Shown here: positions 1 to 11,909 of the stretch, in pieces
How positions within the stretch are numbered: position 1 is the first letter of the stretch
Layout: every line of letters starts with the position of its first letter
From: Anastatus disparis
Lineage: Eukaryota > Arthropoda > Insecta > Hymenoptera > Eupelmidae
Assembly (NCBI GenBank): GCA_017163975.1
Contig: JAFFSR010000249.1
Location: 1,366,501-1,430,500, forward strand
Length of the DNA stretch: 64,000 nt
Reading direction: 5' to 3'
Notes under the pieces: model-generated
The model's input: the letters and a program-made list of their open reading frames with translations, nothing else
Databases searched by the model: none
What the model was told of the DNA's origin: nothing
Translations under genes and position numbers: made by a program

Positions 1-28
1 TAGATACTTTCCTCAAAATTTTACTGTG

Positions 29-30
<2 letters not shown>

Positions 31-125
<95 letters not shown>

Positions 126-128
126 GCA

Positions 129-160
<32 letters not shown>

Positions 161-168
161 CACACCCA

Positions 169-235
<67 letters not shown>
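31..235. repeat. (CA)n / (CACG)n compound microsatellite
   Basis: About 200 bp of almost uninterrupted CA dinucleotides with two blocks in which CA alternates with CG. It sits just outside the left end of the Polinton. Open frames across it are repeat artefacts. Positions 236-465 hold ordinary AT-rich sequence with nothing recognised. Confidence 0.97.
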
Positions 236-465
236 GCATCAATCGTAGTACATTCAACGCGCACATCCACTTGTGCATGCACGCATATTCTTAAGCGGAA
301 TGGGAGAGGGAAAGAAAGAAAGAGAAAAAAGAATTTAAGTGTTTGTATGTTGATAGAATTATGGCACCCTGTGCCATATTCGTACATTCACGCTGGGTGA
401 CATTTGGGACTGTCGGTTTTTATATATTTAGTGCCCCTGCCGTAACGTCGCGTAAGAAGCATAGC

Positions 466-1110
466 TTAAAAAATTATTAAAATTGAATTTTTTTATTTTA
501 AGAAATAACATGGAAGATATCGGTATTTTTTGAGAGTTTTCTTATTTTGTCACTTGGGATGATTTTAGAATATTTTAAGTTTTTTCTAGTTTTTAACTTT
601 TTAATATTTTTGATATTTTACCGATTTGTATATTTTTAATGTTTGTATATTTTTATTTTTTATATTTACCGATTTTCAATATTTTCCTGTATTTATATAT
701 TTTCATATTTACGAATTTAAAGAGTGATATTTTACGAGTAAGTGGAAAAACGTAAAAGAGAAAACCCTGAAATAGAAAATCAACACTACATTGTACAAGT
801 GATGTATATATATATATATATGATTTATAACTGTGTGTGTGTGTGTGTCTGTGTAACCAGCTAGTATTAACGTATAGGAAAGTGTACAAGAACGAATGGA
901 GATGTACGAGTGGTGGGGGTAATAGTAGCGCCAGAAATAGAATTACTCATGGCCCCAGTTGGACCGAACGCTACACTTGTGCGGGTGCGTGCGTACTCCA
1001 AAACTTGGGACGTCATACTTGGGGTACGTGTTTGTCGGATCGGTCGTCTGAGGCCCTATATAACGCGACGTCCCTTATCGCTCCGGTCTTATCTCGCTTC
1101 TCAATAAACC
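466..1110 (+). repeat. Polinton left terminal inverted repeat
   Basis: Aligns in reverse complement with 15868-16505. Shared landmarks include the run gaagatatcggtatttttt, the phrase gtcacttgggatgatttta, and a GC-richer inner block with gcctcagacgaccgat on the right and its complement on the left (near 1040-1060). The arms differ by scattered substitutions and small indels, so the insertion is not recent. Open frames in the inner block appear in both arms but show no recognisable domain. Confidence 0.85.
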
Positions 1111-1566
1111 GTTGACAAAAATTTGTAAAAAAAAGGAAATAAATAGAAATAAAAAGCAATAATAGTTAATAATAAATTATGCATTTCAAAATTGAAAAAA
1201 ATTTATTTTAAGAAATAATAAATTTTAGGAAATTGATAAGGTCATAAAAATAAAAGAGTTTGGTAAGTGAATTTTTTATTAAAAATAAGACAAAATATAT
1301 TTTACATTAGTTAAGATTCAAATAAAAATTGGTTACACAGTTTCTCTATAAGTTCATCATAAAATAGTTTGGAGTGAAATACAACTAATTCTAAATAAAC
1401 AATATCAAAATAAAATTCGAGGAAAACTTTGTGTATTGAAACATTGAATTGATCTCTTACAATATTTTGAATTTTAAACATATTGTTGTGTAATATATTT
1501 TTCACAACGAGATCACTATTTTCCTTTCATAAATCGGTATCATTAACTAAAACAGTTTTATTAAAA

Positions 1567-1790
1567 ACCACGCATTTTTAACTGCTCCAGTGTTTGTTTC
1601 TGCAGTTTTAAATTATTTTAACAGTGTAAAATTAAATATTTTTGTTTTCGATAAATATTTTTATCGAGACGCATCAACAAGGCATTTTTAACTGATCCAG
1701 TGTTTGTTCGTGCAGCTTTGAATTATTTATAACAGTGTGAAATTTAATATTTTTCTTTTCGATAAATAATTTTTTCGAGACTCAATAGCC
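1567..1790 (+). repeat. Tandem duplication, ~115 bp unit
   Basis: Two diverged copies of a unit containing gcatttttaactg, ccagtgtttgtt, aacagtgt and ttttcgataaata lie directly upstream of the first Polinton ORF. It may be promoter sequence for that ORF, but no TATA box is clear. The stretch 1111-1566 is AT-rich and shows no gene. Confidence 0.75.
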
Positions 1791-1849
1791 AAGCTGTGAT
1801 AAAAATATTAAAAAATTATTTTCGTTTTTTTTAAAAGAAATTTTAAAAA

Positions 1850-2377
1850 ATGACAGCAACACTAGTGCTAGCAGCCTTAATCAGCGTAATCGAAGGCGTG
1901 AATAAGATTTTCGAGAAGACAGTAAAAGAGGTATGGGACATTCATCATACTGTATGTCAATCGATAGCTTCTGGTGAGGGTAACGAGCGAATATCTTGTT
2001 ATGCTCACGAATCTCTATATTTAGTTGAAAGGATATCGTAGGATCTGGGTATAAGCTTGACCATGTCTCTCGGATGTAGTGACAGTACAGAAAAATTCAA
2101 AGAAAGCTTTCGTGGAACGAAGTGGGAGCCGATTAATGAAAAAGCGACTGTAGTGGAGAAACAACTTCAGTCAAGAATAAATAATTACCTCAACTTGTCA
2201 ATTGTAGCTTACACCCGTAACTACAAAGTTAAGTTCAGTTACAAGGAGTTGAACCCACCTGATGTAGCCTGGCGAAGCAAAGATCGTTTAGAGTTTGATA
2301 CTGTAGAAAGACTATTATTAAAAATGAGAGATCCAAATTGTTATGGATTTCTAATCGATAAAGACTCATTTGTGTAA
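1850..2377 (+). pseudogene. Uncharacterised Polinton ORF with in-frame amber
   Basis: One reading frame runs from ATG at 1850 to a stop at 2375-2377 and is interrupted only by TAG at 2039-2041, about 175 codons in all. The N-terminus (MTATLVLAALISVIEGVNK) is hydrophobic/amphipathic. The C-terminal half is soluble and mixed in charge and ends in GFLIDKDSFV. I do not recognise a domain. It lies between the left TIR and the ATPase and is read in the same direction as the other element genes, so I assign it to the Polinton. TAG may be a premature stop in a dead element; two-ORF alternatives (1850-2041 and 2057-2377) are less attractive because the frame is shared. Confidence 0.5.
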
Positions 2378-2711
2378 ACTCATATTAAAACTAAAAAATT
2401 GTAAACGATTAGTTTCAAGTATAATCGATATTAAAGTTTTGTGTGTAACATTTATTTTGTAATTTCATATTTGTATTAGTGTGTAAAACCGTATTTTGTG
2501 TAGTTTTGAAACTGCTATAATTGTAATAATTTTTATCAAAAAATAAATGTATTAAACCACAACACATTTTTATTTATTTGAGCACTTCACCCATTGTCAT
2601 ACTTTTTTTTCTTAAAATTTATGTATACAATTTAGGAATTGGAAATTTTTCTTTAAACTTAGATTTATTTTTAAAATAAAAAAATTTTTCTTTAATATTT
2701 CATTAATTATT

Positions 2712-2825
2712 CATATAGAAAATTATTTCCTTAACTTTGAGAAAAATGTGTTAGCTTGTAATATGTACCATATAGAAAATTATTTCCTTAACTTTGAGAA
2801 AAATGTGTTAGCTTGTAATATGTAC
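2712..2825 (+). repeat. Perfect 57-bp tandem duplication
   Basis: Units 2712-2768 and 2769-2825 are identical as read, each beginning catatagaaaattatttcc. Such perfection in an otherwise decayed element indicates a recent slippage or unequal-exchange event. Confidence 0.9.
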
Positions 2826-2889
2826 CGTGAAGATTATTCAACTAAATTTTTAAATATATGCATTTATTAGTTTTAAAGAATTTTGAGGT

Positions 2890-3391
2890 TCTAATAGTCA
2901 GCTCTAACGAAGAGAAACACATTTGAAATGCTTCCGCGAAAACTAGCGCATTTTAGCGTTTATTCATCGTATGGTACCGTTAAAAATGCATTATTACTTA
3001 AGGGTTAGCGTTGAGATGTACTACTCTTTGCAGTAAAACTAAATCGTGCTACTCTTCACGGTAAAACTGAATCGTGATAGTCTTCGCCATTAAAAGAGGG
3101 CGTATCGAATAGCTTCCAACAGCACTGCTCGTGTGCCGCCGCTCATATAGCTAGTAGGCGCACGCGCGCTCGTAAGCCTTACTGTATCTAGCTTGCTGTT
3201 TGAGCCACCGCTTACTCGACTAATACGCGCGGTTATCAGCCTTACGAACCCGCGACTAGCTTCCTTATTTCACCGCTAGCAGTTTAAGCGCGCCCACCGC
3301 GGGCACCCACACTATAAGGCTTATAGAGACGCTGTTTGATTATTATAATTGTATATATATTATTTTATTAAAATATTTATCAGTAACAAAC
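2890..3391 (+). promoter_or_regulatory. GC-richer segment upstream of the packaging ATPase
   Basis: Between the first ORF and the ATPase the base composition changes, with repeated gcgcgc/cgcgcg blocks around 3150-3300 and tandem-like phrases (ctactcttygc.gtaaaactgaatcgtg) around 3015-3085. A possible TATA-like string (actataaggc, near 3311) lies about 80 bp before the ATPase ATG. It may be the divergent or shared promoter area of the element, or the scar of the missing polymerase gene. No coding frame is supported. Confidence 0.35.
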
Positions 3392-3692
3392 ATGAACACT
3401 TTGTGGCGTCATCCCTTTACTTGTTTGTTGGCAGGTCCTACTGGTAGCGGAAAAATAACTTTTGTTAAAAAATTATTAAAATTTCGTGAAGAAATTATCG
3501 ATGCTAGCATGGATCGAATTTTATTTTATTACGCAGAGTGGCAAGACGGATATAAAAACGACGAATTTATTAAAGACGGAAACAAAATTAATTTTCGCGA
3601 TAGACTGCCTAAACCAGAAGATTATTCAAACGATCCCCACTTAAAAAAACTTTTAATCATCGATGATTTGATGCGCAAATCGTCGAATCATA

Positions 3693-6600
3693 CACTGAGA
3701 AAAAAATTTAGTTGGATTAAGTAAGGCTTAATTGAATCAATGAAATCCCTTAGGTGCGGGCGGCACATAAAATATTTTGTTACATTAATACAAATATTTT
3801 AATTGAGTCAAATAAATATTTCATTTTTTTAAATAAATATTTGATTCTACTAAACATCACAAATATTGGTCAAAAATAATATTTTGTATTTTCAAATAAA
3901 TATTTGACTTACTAAATGTCGCGAAGATTGATTCAATAAAATTAATTCATTGTTTTTATAAAAAATTTTATCAATTAAAATGCCCATTTGTTTTCCTAAT
4001 TGATTATTTCATTACATTAATATACATATTGAAATTAAATTAGTTCAATATTTTATATTTTCAAATGAAAGTTTAATTTATTGAATATTTTAAATTTAAT
4101 AAAATTTTAAGATTTAATAAAATTAATTCATTGTCTTAACAAAAAATTGATTAATTATTCGGTTATCTCAAATAAAATATTCCTTCAAAGTAAAGAAATA
4201 TTTAATTAATTCGATTTATAGATATTTTAATCGAACAAATACTGTCTTTAATCAACAGTATTTGCTTTCAGTGATTTAACATTTATTTATTAACATCAAT
4301 GAATTGATGACTCATTGAAGGACAGGTGAATATGATTCCATTTATTTATATGGTAAAGAATAACAATTATTAACATACTAACATTAGTATGCTTTATACA
4401 GTGATCGCACACGCAGTAAATCTAACATAAATTTCGCTCGCATTACAATTTACGTATCATCTTGGATTTTTAACTTCCTTATATATCAACTTAGAAGCCC
4501 TCTTACCGCTTGCGAGATCGAAAATTAACGACGCCACCAAGCGGTTGTATCATCAAACCATCGAACTAAATGATTTTGTTAAAACAATAAATGTTTCTTT
4601 TAGTTCAAATATGTGTTATTTGAATGAAATAAATTATGTAGATGAATCAAATAGTGGATTTACTTGATTTTAACAAGTATTTAACCAGATTTTTCTGTAA
4701 TTTTTATTAACTTTAGTACATATTTTGCTAAGTTATTCACTTAGCAAGACACGTATTTTAAACATGAGTTTGTTTGAGTATAAAGGATGATAACTTATAC
4801 AAAAAAATATTTTTCAAGAATATTAAATATTAATTTTAACATTATATTTCATTTGATTTAGTAAATATGTTATTAAATAATAACTGCTTGTTTCAATAAA
4901 TATTTCATTAAGATAATCAAATAATTATTTAATCGATCTGATAAAGAAATTAATTAATACAACAAAATATTTAATTGGGACATAAATAATAAAATATTTA
5001 ATTGTTAAAAATAATAATTAATTCAATTAATCACTGATTTCATAGACGCAATATAATTAAATAATAAAAGTAATAAAATAATTTTATAGAACAAGATAAA
5101 TCAAATATTTGAATCAATTAAAAATTTAATTAATTTAATGAATCCAATTAATTATAATATAGCAATCAAATTATTTGACCAAAAGACAATGAGATATTTC
5201 ATAGAATCAATCATATATTTCATAAAGAGAAAAAACACATTCATCAAAGCAACTAAATATTGAATTAAAATGATTAGGTATTTCATTGGCCAGTGAAATA
5301 ATTTAATATAAGTCATACAATATTTATTTAAAACAATGAAATATCTTTTTGTTATTATTCAAAATTTATTGAAAAAATAAAACAATAATTTTGACATTAT
5401 TTAAATATTTCATTAATATAATTAAATATATTATTGAACAGTAAAGTAATTTAATAAAGGTGATATAATAATTAATTAAATCAATGTAATATATTCTTCT
5501 TTTAATCAAAATTTGATAAAAATAATAGAATAAATACGTTAGAATTAGTAAACATTTTATTAAGATAATTAAATATATTATTAAACATCAAAGTAATTTT
5601 ATGGAAATGTTAATATAATATTTAATTGAATCAATGAAATATATTCTTGTTTTAATAATAACTTGATAGAAATAATAGGATAAATATATTTGGTTTAATA
5701 AATATTTCATCAAGATAATCAAATATATTATTAAACATTAAAGTAATTCAATAGAAGTGTTAATACAATATTTAATTAAATCAGTGACATATATTCTTGA
5801 TTCAATAACAATTTGATAGAAATAATAAAATAAATATATTTGGTTTAATAAATATTTCATTAAAATAATCTAATACATTATTGAACATTAAAGTAATTTA
5901 ATGGAAGTGTTAATATAATATTTAATTAAATCAGTGAATTATATATTGATAGAAATAATAGAATAAATATATTCGGTTTAATAAATATTTCTTTAAAAAA
6001 AATTTAATATCTTATTTTACGTTGCACCTTTCTTGACTTTAAAAAAATAATTTATTGGTTTTCTTTTTGTAAATTCATTGAAATCGGATTTATTGATTTT
6101 AAGGAGCCTATTTCTTTCAATCAATTGCAATTTTTATTGAAATGCTGATCAAATTTTAAGTGTTATGTACAACAAAATATTTTTTTTATACAATCACATA
6201 TATTATTAATTAAATGACAATGTTATTAACTTAGTGAAGCATTTATTTACAATATAAGCTTCTTTAACTTAATCGGATGACCGGTAATTCAAGCAAATAT
6301 TATATTGATGATTGACCAATATTTTTTTATTGTTATAAAAGATTTTGTAAATTTAACAAACGATTTACTAAAATAAATATTTAATTACTGTAACAAAATA
6401 TATAGATAATTTACAAACATATTCTATTGTTACAAATAAATATTTTATAAAATTTTATCAGCTGCCTTAATGAAATTGATTAGATTAAATCAATCAAATA
6501 ATTTAACCGAAACAATAAATTTTTCTTTATTTTAAAAAAATATTTATTTTTTTTAACTTAGGTATCAATTTTTTTTATCCCAACTAAATATTTCAGTGAT

Positions 6601-6702
6601 TTAATAACCTTGCATATTACTTCAATCAAAATTAATTTTTATCAACAAAATATTTAATAACTAAATTTATTTCATTGACTCAACTAAATTTTTTTCTCAG
6701 TG
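3693..6702. mobile_element. 3.0-kb TA-flanked TIR element inserted in the ATPase gene
   Basis: Both ends read inward as cactgagaaaaaaattta; the match extends to 22 bp without mismatch (3693-3714 and 6681-6702) and is less exact further in. A TA dinucleotide abuts each end, as expected for Tc1/mariner-like integration. The interior is extremely AT-rich, has no credible coding frame and contains 149-bp tandem repeats, so it is a non-autonomous element. The host Polinton reading frame resumes directly after it. Confidence 0.9.
5400..5990. repeat. ~149-bp tandem repeats (about 4 units)
   Basis: Units are marked by ttattraacattaaagtaat at about 5429, 5577, 5727 and 5876, followed by gtgttaatayaatatttaat and gatagaaataata. 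They form a small satellite inside the non-autonomous TIR element. Confidence 0.85.
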
Positions 6703-7127
6703 TATAGTGGTCGACTTTTTTACCGAAGGGAGTCACCATAAAAATATCAGCGTATTGTTTCTTACACAAAACATCTTTCACAAAGGTACTTATTCACGAG
6801 ATATAAGTTTAAATTCTTCGTACATAATTTTATTTGAAAATCCGCGAGACCGTGCGCAGATTCAACATTTAGCGAGACAAATATACCCCAAAGATTCAAA
6901 ATTTTTAAAAAAAGCGTATCAGGATGCAACGGCTCAAGGTTTTGGATATTTAATGATTGATTGTAAGCAAGATACTTTAGATAAAGTTAGATTTCGAACA
7001 AGTATATTCCTGGACGATGAGTATCAATACGTTTACTTACCTAAATATACTCATAGCGCATACGCATTAAATCTTTGACAATAAAAGCTTTATCACACGT
7101 CGCAGTGATTCAGTTTCGATCGGATTA

Positions 7128-7500
7128 TGGATAAAGACACTCCCCAAAGTAGTCGGCGAGATCGACGTTTGCTATGGAACTCTCCGTTTGAAAAAAAGTA
7201 TGTTGCCCTCTTGCAGGCGCTAAGTCATTCGGATAAAAATCAGCGCGTTGCATTGCTGCGTTTAAAAAATTAATAAATCACATTTGTGAGTGCGCGTTAA
7301 ATGTACTTCAAAGTACTGTCAATTTAAAAAAGTGTGAGAAAAATAAATTTAAAAAACATAAAAATATTTTATGAAAATTAGCTAAAAAAAGTAAAAATTC
7401 TTGGAAAGTAAAAAAATGTACCATAGTTCAAAAGGGAGGGAGTTTTTTACCATTTTTATTGCAGCCTATACTGGATACATTGTTCTCGTTAATAATAAGA
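7128..7500 (+). pseudogene. Uncharacterised Polinton ORF, frameshifted
   Basis: ATG at 7128 opens a 48-codon frame (MDKDTPQSSRRDRRLLWNSP at its start) that ends at 7272-7274 after a leucine-rich helix. A second frame immediately downstream (about 7272-7505) continues with a cysteine-containing and lysine-rich segment and then a hydrophobic PFLLQPILDTLFSL stretch. From memory of the family, Polintons carry a small conserved ORF of this layout between ATPase and integrase. I infer that this is its decayed copy, broken by one frameshift and at least one stop. No function is known. Confidence 0.5.
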
Positions 7501-7509
7501 AAATAAAAA

Positions 7510-8148
7510 ATGGAGAGAGCAAAGAAAATGATACTCTTATCTAAAGAACAACTTGAACGAATGCAGAGGAAAAATGAAAAAAATAACGATCATAAAATTA
7601 CTGATACTAGTGTAGGATAGACTGCACTGGAATCTACTCAAACGGTAGGCAATACGTTATCCCGATTAGATAATGAAATGAAAAAAATTCTGGATTCTAC
7701 AACATACGAAAACGAACAAGAAAAACTGAAAGATTACTTGAAAACGTTACAGAGATATCTATTTTTTATCGGCGACGACGAAAAACGAAAACTTTCGCTT
7801 TTAAAAACGAGTGAAGATGAAAAGCAGGCCTTAGACAGTTTTTCAATATTAGAAAGTGCCCCAAATTTATGTAAAAAGAAAGCTGAATTATTATTAAACT
7901 ATTTAAAATCCAGCAAAGATCGCATCACGTGGAACGAAAAAGGTCTTGTATATATAGATAGCGAAAAAATTCAACATTCGAATATCATCGATTTAATAAA
8001 CGATGCTTCACGGAACAGAAAAAAAGTAAAAGCCGAGAGGAGAGAACAGTTTGCAAAGATACTTCGAGATATCGACACACCATACAAATTTGTCGGTAAT
8101 GATGAATTGTGGGAATTGAACAACGTTATCTGGAAAGAGTCCCAATAG
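7510..8148 (+). pseudogene. Uncharacterised Polinton ORF with in-frame amber
   Basis: Starts at ATG 7510 with a methionine- and lysine-rich N-terminus. It is interrupted by one TAG (7618-7620) and then stays open in the same frame to the stop at 8146-8148, about 212 codons. The protein is highly charged and helical; near the C-terminus it has KGLVYIDSEK and DIDTPYKFVGNDELWELN. This resembles the uncharacterised charged protein that commonly precedes or follows the integrase in insect Polintons. It is not an enzyme I can name. The stop codon and neighbouring damage suggest it is dead. Confidence 0.6.
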
Positions 8149-8373
8149 TAGCTCTGAAAAAAATAAAAATAAACAGAAGTACATGTTTTCCTCAACACCA
8201 AAGTCAAATAAAAAATGGTTAACTAATTTAATTTAAAATGGATATTTTAGAAAAACAATATTTTGATCCACAACATGAAGCAGGGTTTTCAGGAGCACAA
8301 AATTTAATCAGAGTAAATAAAAAAAAATTTTCTTCGGAAAAAATTAAAAACGCTGCCAAGTGCTTCGGCGGAA

Positions 8374-9684
8374 TGCTTTCTCATAGAGCTCTTTGAGTTT
8401 CATTAATTTTTTTATATTTATTTTAATGTGATTTTAGTAAGAAAAAATTGTCTAACATTAATATTTATTTATAAATTTGTACTTTAAAAGAACGATGACA
8501 ACGAAATTTCTAATCGTAACCACGCTAAGAAAGAAGATGAATAAAAAATAAAAATTTGTATGGAAATTTTCAAAATTCTCTTAAATTAAAACTACACTGA
8601 GAAAATTAGTTTTCCAAAACTTGTTTTCTTCAGACAGTAGCAAATAACTTGCATACAAATTTTGGAGCAAATCTATCGAATAGTTTTCGTAAAATGGAGA
8701 AAAAAAAAAAAAAAATTTTTTTAATTTTAAAAATGCTATAAAATTAATAGTATTAAAGAGAATCAGTTTTCAAATGTTTTTATTATTTTAACAGTAGCAA
8801 ATCATTTCTATACAAATTTTTAAAGAAATTCTTAGAGTAGTTTACGTAAGACCCAAAAAAAATGAAAAATTTTTTTTTAAATTTTCAAAATTTTTTTAAA
8901 TTAAAACTGCACGAAAAAATAAGTTTTCCAAAGCTTGTTGTATTAAGGCAATAACGAATAATTTGCATAATGATTTTTGAGCAAATCTAACGAATGGTTT
9001 TTGTGTAATATAAAAAAAAATGAAAAATCAACATTTTTTCAAAAATTTTCTAAATGCTCTAAAATTAAAACTGCGCTAAATAAATGAGTTTTCTAAAGCT
9101 TATTTTCCTCAAACAATAGCGAATAACTTGCATACAAATTTTGGAGCAAATCTATCGAATGGTTTTCATAAAATAAAAGAAAAATGAAGAAAAATTTTTT
9201 TTTTTAATTTTCAAATTGCTCTAAAATTAAAAGTGCGCTAAGAAAATCAGTTAGTAAAAGTTTTTCTTATTTCGGCAGTCGCAAATAATGTCCATACAAA
9301 TTTTCAAGAAAATTCTTTGAGTAGTTTACGTATAATACCAAAAAAATGAAAAATCAAAATTTTCTTAAAATTCTTAAAATGACTCTAAAAAAAACTGAGC
9401 TAAGAAGATCAATTTTCAATAGCTTCCCCCCCCCCCCCCCCAGTTAGACAAAAAAATAAATTGCATGCAAAATTTGAAGCGAATCCATCGAGTAGTTCTC
9501 GAGATATTTTTGGCGTACTGAATTCATACACACACACACGCACGCACACACACACATACACACACACACAGACATTTTCTGGAAACCACTTTTTTCGACT
9601 CCCTGAGTCTAAATATGCACAAATTAATGAAAAAATAGAAAAAAAAATTTTTTATCGATACAATGCTTTCTCTATGAGAAAGCA
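8374..9684. mobile_element. 1.3-kb TIR element inserted in the integrase gene
   Basis: Its ends are the inverted pair tgctttctcatagag (about 8375-8389) and ctctatgagaaagca (9670-9684). It separates two parts of the integrase that belong together. The interior is a run of about six 155-bp tandem units, a poly-C tract (about 9427-9441), a (CA)n block (9530-9570) and a more unique tail. No coding capacity is visible. The target duplication is short or absent (perhaps AA), so I do not assign a superfamily. Confidence 0.75.
8570..9510. repeat. ~155-bp tandem repeats (about 6 units)
   Basis: Units begin near 8595, 8745, 8905, 9065, 9220 and 9375. Each carries aaaactgcrctaagaaaat, tttccaaagcttgtt, gcatacaaattttggagc and aaatctatcgaatggtttt variants. 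They fill most of the insertion in the integrase. Confidence 0.85.
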
Positions 9685-10492
9685 AAAATGGTTAACGAAG
9701 CACGATACATACACTTTACACAAGACTATACGTCGAAAATTCCGACGCTTATATTACGATGTTGACGCTATTGGTTAAAGTATGGGAGGCAGATGTCATA
9801 CAATTAACATCATTAAAAAATTATAATGACGGCATCGGCTATTTACTCGTTGTGATTGACGTTTTAAGTAAATTCGTGTGGGTACAACCTTTGCGCGATA
9901 AGACTTGCCAGGAAGTTACTAAAGGTTTTAAAAAATAATAACAAAACCCACTATCCTTCTATGCTTCAAACCGATCGTGGAAAAGAATTTGTTGGAGGGG
10001 CATTACAAAAATTTCTTAACGACAATGGTATAAGATACCGTGTAGTTACAAATCCTGATGTTAAAGTGGCCGTTGTAGAACGTTTCAACAGAACCTTGAA
10101 AGAACGTATGTATCGATATTTTACGTTCAAAAATACAAAACGTTATATAGACGTTTTGCAACATATAGTTGATGCATACAATAAGACACCTCATTCGACT
10201 ATGAAAATGCCACCAGCTTCAGTGACTATTTATAACGCGAGTGTGGCTGGAAAAAATTTAGTTGGAAGTGCAAAGCAGAGACAGCCTGTTCGTAAAAAAC
10301 ATAGATTCGAAACTGGACAGTATGTACGTATAAGTAGAGAAAAAAACGTTTTTGAAAAGGGTGCAACTAAATCATAAAGTGAAGAAATATTTAAAATATT
10401 CCGTGTTTTAAAGACAGAATTTATTCATTTATGAGTTACACGACTTGTAGGGAGAAGAAATTGAAGGTTTTTTTTATCCCGAAGAACTTGTT

Positions 10493-10934
10493 TTTTTTTT
10501 TTGCCCTATTGGCCCGGGCGCAGCCTGACTTGGCCTAGCACCCGCATCCTTACCACCTCTGTGTGAGGATGTTCCTATCATACATTTTTCCTATTTTATC
10601 ATTTCCTATTTTTTTTGCTATTATCCTATATTTCTTTTTCCTAAGCTAATTAAAACCCACATCCCCGAGAAATCTCTGACTGCCGCGTTCCAAGAGCAGT
10701 CGGTAAGTAGATTTCTACGGTCGGTTTTTGCATTTACCCAGGCTTTTTAGACCTGTGACGTAGGGAAAACTCCCCCAGGAGAAAACCCACGCTAGGAACA
10801 TTGACTCATCGCACTCAGAGATTCTTTTTCCGATGAAAAAAGCCTGAAAAAAATTTCAGGTGTTTTCACTGGGAATCGAACCCCCAACCGCTTGGAGCGA
10901 AAGTGTAGAGACCGTATAAGGCGCGCGACTTAGC
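10493..10934 (-). mobile_element. tRNA-derived SINE with 15-bp target-site duplication
   Basis: Flanked by the direct repeat cccgaagaacttgtt at 10478-10492 and 10935-10949. On the minus strand it starts with a tRNA-like head, including a perfect Pol III B box GGTTCGATTCC (complement of 10872-10882) and an A-box-like GGCTAAGTCG. It ends in a poly-A tail, seen as the T run at 10493-10502. The duplication interrupts the integrase C-terminus, so the element entered a Polinton already in the genome. The body is not related by eye to the SINE at 38530. Confidence 0.9.
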
Positions 10935-11119
10935 CCCGAAGAACTTGTTGTCGTTTATAAAGAATGAGTAGAGCCGTAAGAGTTTAAAATTGATAAGATA
11001 TTAGGTAGCAAAGGAAAAGGATCGAAAAAACAGTATTACGTAAACTGGGTTGGATATCCCGATAAATTCAATCCTTTGGTTCCCGCTTCAGAGTTAAAAA
11101 AACTGTAATAATTAATCAA

Positions 11120-11900
11120 AATGATTTTACCATTGTACTACCAAGCAATAGTAGTTTAAAATATTTTCCAAACAACGCTACTACAAATTATTCAACACGA
11201 TTACCTCATCAAGTACAATTGATAGGTAAGTGGGTTGTTGGAATCTCTGAAATTCATATACCGCGCTCGATCTTCATTTACGAGTTAAAGATACAATAAT
11301 AACTTGCTATAAAGGAAGTAAAGGAGTAAATTCGTTCCAACACGGAACGTATAACTCTATGCACACTCTTATTCATGCTATAAACGATGGTTTACTTAAA
11401 TTTCACGAAAACGAAGTGTGTGAAAAACTCTCATACAATGAAAAAGGTGGTTTTGTGTATTTAAAGCAGTTTTAGAATAAAAAAGAAGCTGAATTTACGG
11501 ATAACGTTAAACTTATTTTAGGTTTTGAAAATGGTACATATGCAGTTTACGATGCAACGCAACAAAAAGGGACAAACGATACAGGCCTCACGCTAGTAGG
11601 TGATCAGCCAGCGAGCCTATCAAGAGCTATTCCTGATCAACTTTTTGTTTACTCTAATCTTTGCGAACCGTCAATAGTAGGAGATACTCACGCGCCACTG
11701 TTACGAATTGTTAATATTGAAGCAAATAAATTTAATTTTGGATTTACGATAGTAAAAAGATTTACACCTGTTAATTATGTTCCACTTCTAAACAATAGAT
11801 TTCAAATTGTTGATATAGATATAAGAGATCAATTCGGTAAACCTATAGCATTAGAGTTTGGGACAGTGACGGTAGCGCTACATTTTAAAAGGGAGTATTG
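11120..11900 (+). pseudogene. Polinton minor capsid (penton-type) protein, decayed
   Basis: The frame around 11128-11290 reads TIVLPSNSSLKYFPNN and later GKWVVGISEIHIPRS, a block I recognise as the N-terminus of the Polinton minor capsid/penton protein. The downstream frame contains internal stops (for example near 11298 and 11475) but keeps recognisable coding (SLSRAIPDQLFVYSNLCEPS, about 11605-11665) to the end at about 11900. No usable start codon in the right frame is obvious. It lies between integrase and the basic core-like gene, the usual place in these elements. It would form the five-fold vertices of the capsid. Confidence 0.75.
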
Positions 11901-11909
11901 AAGAAATAA

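Larger units (their letters stand above)
3392..7078 (+). pseudogene. Polinton packaging ATPase (A32/FtsK-HerA type), split by a transposon
   Basis: The 5' part (3392-about 3692) starts at ATG 3392. It carries a P-loop AGPTGSGK, in which the residue after the lysine is Ile instead of the usual Thr/Ser, and a Walker B LLIIDDLM. The 3' part (6703-7078) continues with the segment after Walker B (ISVLFLTQN, then an arginine-rich PRDRAQIQHLARQ stretch) and ends at 7076-7078. Between them lies a 3.0-kb TIR element. Excising that element with one TA leaves the frame uninterrupted, so the insertion itself broke the gene. The enzyme would pump DNA into capsids. The Ile in the P-loop suggests loss of activity before or after the insertion. 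Confidence 0.88.
8239..11108 (+). pseudogene. Polinton integrase (DDE, chromo-like C-terminus), broken
   Basis: The N-terminal piece (ATG 8239-about 8373) has the DPQHEAGFSGAQNLIR motif typical of Polinton integrases. It is cut by a 1.3-kb insertion. Coding resumes at about 9685 with the zinc-finger-like/arginine-rich linker (YTLHKTIRRKFRR), shifts frame near 9770, and shows the RNase H-fold core. An Asp lies in the WEAD block, the second Asp in LQTDRGKEFVGG (from 9961), and the Glu in VERFNRTLKERM. After 10377 the frame is lost, a SINE intervenes (10493-10934), and a chromodomain-like tail (YYVNWVGYPDKFNPLVPASE) ends at 11106-11108. The enzyme inserts the element and generates target duplications. 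Two insertions and several frameshifts make this copy inactive. Confidence 0.88.

Noticed and set aside
26..400. Long His/Thr- and Val/Cys-repeat open frames
   Set aside because: Translations of the CA/CACG microsatellite.
910..1107. Small gene in the Polinton TIR
   Set aside because: The same frame occurs in both TIRs but with shifts and no domain; more likely repeat sequence than coding.
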